DNA from: Isoetes taiwanensis
Taxonomy: Eukaryota > Streptophyta > Lycopodiopsida > Isoetales > Isoetaceae
Direction: 5' to 3'
Assembly (NCBI GenBank): GCA_021234155.1
Contig: JAJEKV010000052.1
Coordinates: 5,437,606 to 5,501,605, forward strand
Length of the DNA: 64,000 bases
The position numbers and the translations under genes are program-made. The notes below the pieces were generated by a model. It had not been told where the DNA came from. It saw nothing but the letters and a program-made list of their open reading frames with translations, and did no database searches. Positions 59,801-64,000 of the stretch are shown here, one piece after another (the stretch's first letter is position 1; every line of letters starts with the position of its first letter).

Positions 59801-60274
59801 TTATTATACAATGCAATTTTTTTTGAAATTTGTTGTTTTCTTCTCTTGCTTAGTCTATTGCTGGAGCCATCTTTCTTTAAGTCTGCTTCTCTTGCTCTTT
59901 TCTTTGCTCTTTGTTCTCTCCTTTTCATTGCATGCAATTTTCTATAGAGTGATTCCTGATCTTCAAACCCATGTTCATGTTGGACCTCAACACCATCTTT
60001 AAAACAATTAGCAAACTAGTATTTCAAGACTGTTTAACATTTAAAAGCGGTTTTCAAGCACTGACCAGAATTGTAGATAGATCACAAAATGCCTCAAAAC
60101 CATCACATTTTATTTCAAGATTGGATGCCTTTGGTGGCTCTGATTCAGTGGTAGCATCACAAACATGAAAGTGAGTGTTCAATCGAAATTCCTCTTCACA
60201 ATTTCCAGTTCTTTCACCAACAACAAGATTCCAATTGTCTGTTGGTCCGAATTGACTATTGGCCTCAACTTCAT
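56854..60274 (-). pseudogene. Transposase-like protein of element 2, nearly complete
   Basis: Exons (minus strand) are about 60274-60066, 59996-59299, 59220-58780, 58687-58017, 57992-57854 and about 57790-56854, with GT/AG borders at most junctions. Domains in order: an acidic start; a Lys/Arg-rich coiled coil and a helix-turn-helix-like segment (CRRLSECLNLSRKYVTIVV); LHPLHFLEETE; a Cys cluster (KDRETCCCVYHMRLDYVRQA, CNCTCDVCGPSLKCEAK); HNYEAKWQAKQF; a putative RNase-H-like core with VVSVIDFAENYTF, YVMWSDGCSHQFKGARIF, and HGK separated by about 15 residues from GEHDGAGAVIKRAL; then a C-terminal beta-rich block (NFVVVAPADNKERVDFYILK) and a Lys-rich tail. In-frame stops occur at 59458 (TAA) and 58870 (TGA). 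Similar architecture occurs in uncharacterised transposase-like proteins of animals, from memory. An unplaced first exon may lie at 60370-60560. Confidence 0.8.
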
Positions 60275-61067
60275 CTGAAAAATCAGGTTAACTTGTTAGC
60301 TATAATAATTTGCAAGCAATTGATCGCAATTCAAGATATTACCATTGTAAGTCTTTCAAGATAAATTCCCCTCAAGATTTTGCAGCGCTTTCACCCGGCC
60401 CGGAAGAAAACAATTATCTGCTGCCTCCACAACAGGGCAATTTTCAACTGACTGGAGAAAATTATCTGCCAAGCGCGAGGATAAGCATACAAATTCCTCG
60501 GATTGTTGTTCCAAATTCTGGATACTGCTTATGAAAGCTTTAGCATCAAAAGTGACACTATGTTTTGGCAGGTTTGAGAAATCTTTCCTCCCAATTCATG
60601 GCAAATTCATCAAAAGAAAGCACATCAATTCTCAAACAAAGATAACTGTGGAAGCCCACCATTCTCTCTCAATTGCCCGCCAATCTTTCCACTGACTCAA
60701 AATTGAAACCATGATTATCCAGCAGCAAATTTGGGATCGACGAGATGGATTGATGAGATGGCTTGAGGATTCGATTCTTTGAGATGGCTGTACGATCAAC
60801 CGCTTCCTGATGATGGTAAGGAAATTGGCGGGTGATCCAGAAGCTGTGGACGAGCTTGAAAAAATAGGTGGCCAGTATGAAGAAATTGATGAAGTGCAAA
60901 AAGCACCTCAAAGACTAATGTCGCGACATGCTTTTTTGTATACCACTAAAAAAAACTTACCCAAGCGTATTACAAGGTTGCATGTATTCTATGGGGAAGG
61001 TGATAAACTGGTAACAATTTGTAGGAGCAAGGGACCATATAAGCTAAATGTGATGATTTTACTATGA

Positions 61068-63208
61068 AGGACACCATTGCCGACAAGATTTACACCTAAT
61101 GAGAGGTAAAATTGATGATTGTTACACATCGCTAAACTTCATGCCTCTATTTTGTATGGGCGTTCACTCATGAACTTTATTCCCACATACTTTACCATTG
61201 GCACCAAACTTCCTAACTGGTTCAACTTTCAAACCATCATTTCCTTTTACTTTCTTAAGGAAAGGAAAGTTTGCCAATGAGATCAAGGACCAAATGGATT
61301 GGGACCATTTTTTATAGAATAGAGGTAAGTTATGAGCTTTTCCATGTATTGTTGGCATTACAATTAATGTAATCTTTTATGTGCGTTCAGAATGATGTTG
61401 GTAGTCACGCTGATACATTGCTTATAGTGTATTCAAAATTGCATGTGGTATCTTAGCTATTCAAGATGCGCCATGCAAATAGCCAATACCAGAAGGTATT
61501 ATTCTCGAAGTTATTTTGACAGTAAATAATTATGACTTTGTTTGTTGTCAAATACCCTTTTCATGTTTGGTGGACTATAGAGGTTGAAGTTGAAATGCAC
61601 TCAGATCCCTTTGGTCTCAAATTGGAGCAGCTAGCTATTTCACCAGCTTGGCCATAGCATAACCCTAGTGATATCAACTATAGCCCTGATTGGTGAAGAT
61701 GTTCTTGTTTATTGGTCATAAAATGCGGAGGTCTTATCTATATATATTATTTTATATGTTGAAATGGCAAGCCCTTGTTTTGTTGCACAGGATAGGATAT
61801 AGACCATGTTGTTGCATGGTATCTCTATATATAGGAATATATATTTTGTATAGGAATTTAATCATGCAAGCATATCTCATCGTATAAAACAAAATATAAT
61901 AGAGAGGCCATTCAACAAGGCTTATTTGGAAACTCTATTTAGTAAATGGTGATGCAAATTGAAGCACATGACGTTTGGCTCTGGTAAGCAACCAAATTGG
62001 ACCGCATCATACTGCACCTTAAGGACTCACCCCTTTATGATTGTGGTGAATTATGCCATCAAAAATTGCTTGTTTTCCTGACCTAATATGATCGAAGCCG
62101 AGGCCACCCTCTCAATGCAGCCCCTCAGACCGGCCATGTTGCACTTTCATCCTCACCTGCCCATGGAGCCCCACAGTACATCGCCAACGCATATTAGCAA
62201 CCCCAAAGATCACCGTGCGTAACATACATTTCAACCCATACATGGCTGTACCACAAAGAGTTGAATAAAGATTGTGGTTCTCCCTCAAGTGCTTAAATTA
62301 TTGATCATGCCCCATTCATAATGATAATGACTATATTAACCCTGTCTAATAAGCATCTCATTTTCTATTCTAATCTTTCATCATCTTTGTATTTCTTTTA
62401 CAATGTGGCAAGGAAAGTCAATTGCCTTATCGCTTGTTAGAGCTCGTGACTCACACCCATAGAATTTAGATTTGGTTTTCTATCAGTTTTCTATAAACAT
62501 GGAAGAATGCTTGCAAACCTTATTTCCTATAGCCAAATAAGAAAATGCATTAAGAAATGGATGAGCAAGACCAAAGCAACTAAAAATCAATGTAAAAGAA
62601 ATAAAAGGGAGTTGAACACATATTTTTTTACAAGTTTCATCCCACAGACAAACAACTAAAGTTTGGAAAGCTCGTCGAATCATTGCCATCATCGACTGAA
62701 TCATGTCAAAGTACTTCGTATAATGATATAGGGTCTAAGCATCTAGGGTTGTAGTAGAGGAAGCGCGAAGAGGGATGATGGGCGACATATTTTGAAAAAT
62801 TGTCCCAAAAAACAACAACAAAATTCAGAGTGAATAATAGGAATACTCGGACATAAGCCCAGAATATTCTCGCCCAACAGTAATAAGTTAGCGGGGATTT
62901 GCCTTACTCAAAAATTCAGAGATAATCTTGAGGCAGCTCATGTTTCGGTATTACAAAATAAGAAGCTGGAGGTTGTCGATATTCCTCAGGTCCCATTTAG
63001 TCGAGGTTGTTACACCACGTAGATATGGGATGGTAAGTTGAGGAGGTATGCCGTAATGATCAGCTAGGCGGGGCTAATGGGAGTATGGTAAAGGAGTTAA
63101 GGCGCAGAAGCATGAGCAAAGATAGCCTAGTTGAGCGAGGAAGAAGAAGAAGAAGGGCAAGGCAGGAGCATCGCTGATAGGCAAGGGGGTGTGTGTGTGG
63201 GATAACCA
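61068..63208. other. Non-genic stretch
   Basis: No gene is recognised. A short protein-like trace around 61100-61320 (TPNERGKIDDCYTSLN and later PFTFLRKGKFANEIKDQ) may continue the reading frame interrupted by element 2, with stops. A (GAA)n tract lies at about 63142-63158. Confidence 0.4.
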
Positions 63209-63511
63209 ATGGCAGCCGTCAATCGTCATGCAATGGCTGCGCTATGTCTCTTCTTCACAATACAGGGAGTATGGAGTGTGGAGGTTAATGTGTTGAAAGC
63301 AGCGAAGGAAGGCTTGTCTAATGCCTACGCCTCTGTTTTTGATGCGGGGAAGAATGCACCACCACCATCTCGGCGTGAACCACCACCACCACCTTCTCCT
63401 TCTTCCATACCACCGTCTCCTTATGAAGCTCCTCCTCCTTCTTCCACGCCACCATCACCAAGCTCCCCGCCTTATCCTTCTCCAGCTCATCCTTCTGAAT
63501 TTTTCGATTGA
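63209..63511 (+). CDS. Small secreted proline-rich protein
   Basis: A 100-residue protein with an N-terminal signal peptide (about residues 1-23: MAALCLFFTIQGVWSVEV region), a short mature segment (KAAKEGLSNAYASVFDAGKN), and a Pro/Ser-rich second half with PPPPPSPSS, PPSPYEAPPPSS and PPSPSSPPYPSP. SP and PPPSP contexts suit hydroxyproline O-glycosylation, so it may be an extensin-like or arabinogalactan-type cell-wall protein. No SPPPP-Tyr crosslinking array of classical extensins is present. It ends FFD with a stop; splicing to a downstream exon cannot be excluded. A run of GTGTGTGTG lies about 20 bases upstream of the ATG. No neighbour suggests a pathway. Confidence 0.6.
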   Translation: MAAVNRHAMAALCLFFTIQGVWSVEVNVLKAAKEGLSNAYASVFDAGKNAPPPSRREPPPPPSPSSIPPSPYEAPPPSSTPPSPSSPPYPSPAHPSEFFD

Positions 63512-64000
63512 CGATTTCCGGAGCGACGCGAGCTGATTATTTGTGCCTTTTCTTTATCTTTCTTTATCTCTTGTTTGTTCTTCTTTAACGATTTCTTTAT
63601 TGTCGACGACGATAGCCTGTTCTTTAAAGGTTCTTTTTCTCTCTCTTCCAGAAACGATACATTTTGCTACCATTTCTCTTAGCTCATCTCCTGTTTCATT
63701 GTTCTGGATAATCGCATTGCTCTGTGGGCCACTTTTTATATGCCTTGCCATCTACTTGCGGATTAAGTTTCATATCCGATTACTGTAGTGGCTGAATCTC
63801 GATTTTTGAAGGAACTGTTTTGTCATTATTATTAGTTTGTTTGGTGGTTACATAACACACACGCACACAGTGAAGAAGAAAAATAAGCTATCGCACGATG
63901 TGGGCTGCCATCTAGAGTACAAATAACACCCTATAAAAGCTAGTCTAACATTTTCTAATAAGATTTCTATAAAAAAGATGTCAACATTTCTTTCTTGAAG
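63512..64000. other. 3' flank, no gene seen
   Basis: A hydrophobic 81-codon frame at 63543-63788 starts 31 bases after the proline-rich stop. Its CT-rich composition makes it more likely 3' UTR than a gene. Confidence 0.4.

Larger units (their letters stand above)
54097..60962 (-). mobile_element. DNA transposon, element 2 (6.87 kb), with TIRs and AAGC duplication
   Basis: The left end begins GGGTATG, a T run, then TTAGTGGTATACAAAAAA. The right end, complemented, begins GGGTAAG, a T run, then the same 18 bases, giving about 31-bp inverted repeats with one mismatch and one length difference. AAGC lies directly outside both ends (54093-54096 and 60963-60966). Inside, the transposase gene runs leftward from the right end (56854-60274), and a second multi-exon unit runs rightward from the left end (54504-56368). 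The two converge near 56.4-56.9 kb. It is better preserved than element 1, but the transposase has two premature stops, so it is probably no longer autonomous. Confidence 0.85.

Noticed and set aside
1-64000. CRISPR arrays, operons, rRNA genes
   Set aside because: No regularly spaced direct repeats with unique spacers and no rRNA-like segments; the DNA is eukaryotic with spliceosomal introns.

Overview
This window looks like nuclear DNA from a land plant with a large, repeat-rich genome. The evidence is spliceosomal introns, plant-type gene families (AIR12-like DOMON/cytochrome b561, L-type lectin domain, MND1, VPS4/SKD1, ABCB transporter), very low gene density and many decayed transposons. 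A seed-free plant such as a fern or lycophyte is a plausible guess, but the sequence alone does not settle it. Only two reading frames look intact: an intronless cytochrome b561/DOMON gene (10.5-11.7 kb) and a small secreted proline-rich protein (63.2-63.5 kb). Most other coding matter is broken.

Layout. 0-10 kb: an ABCB nucleotide-binding-domain relic, the 3' exons of an MND1 gene, a LINE reverse-transcriptase fragment and a cluster of GGATTCAC palindromes. 10-23 kb: the b561 gene with a perfectly triplicated 144-bp 3' end, and a tRNA pseudouridine synthase (TruA-type) gene that has lost its central exon(s). A GC-rich hairpin repeat recurs four times between 7 and 23 kb. 26.8-29.7 kb: a charged-protein reading frame split by a short inverted-repeat element, and a VPS4 MIT-domain fragment that stops at the edge of a transposon. 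29.7-37.6 kb: a decayed DNA transposon. 38-47 kb: a lectin-domain relic and the C-terminal part of an N4/N6-type DNA methyltransferase-like gene. 47-54 kb: short tandem duplications and two copies of a 238-bp MITE. 54.1-61.0 kb: a second, better preserved transposon of the same family. 61-64 kb: mostly empty, ending with the proline-rich gene.

The main discovery is that pair of DNA transposons (about 29.74-37.62 kb and 54.10-60.96 kb). Both encode the same transposase-like protein: charged N-terminus, helix-turn-helix-like segment, Cys-rich region, and a putative RNase-H-like catalytic core with motifs IDF[AS]ENY, WSDGC..QF and HGK..GEHDG. Both have related inverted ends (GGGT... then GTGGTRTACAAAA), and in both a second coding unit runs from the opposite end toward the transposase. 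The 54-61 kb copy has inverted ends with an AAGC duplication. The 30-37 kb copy carries an FCP1/NLI-like phosphatase relic and a coiled-coil relic on the opposite strand. I cannot assign the family to a named superfamily from memory.
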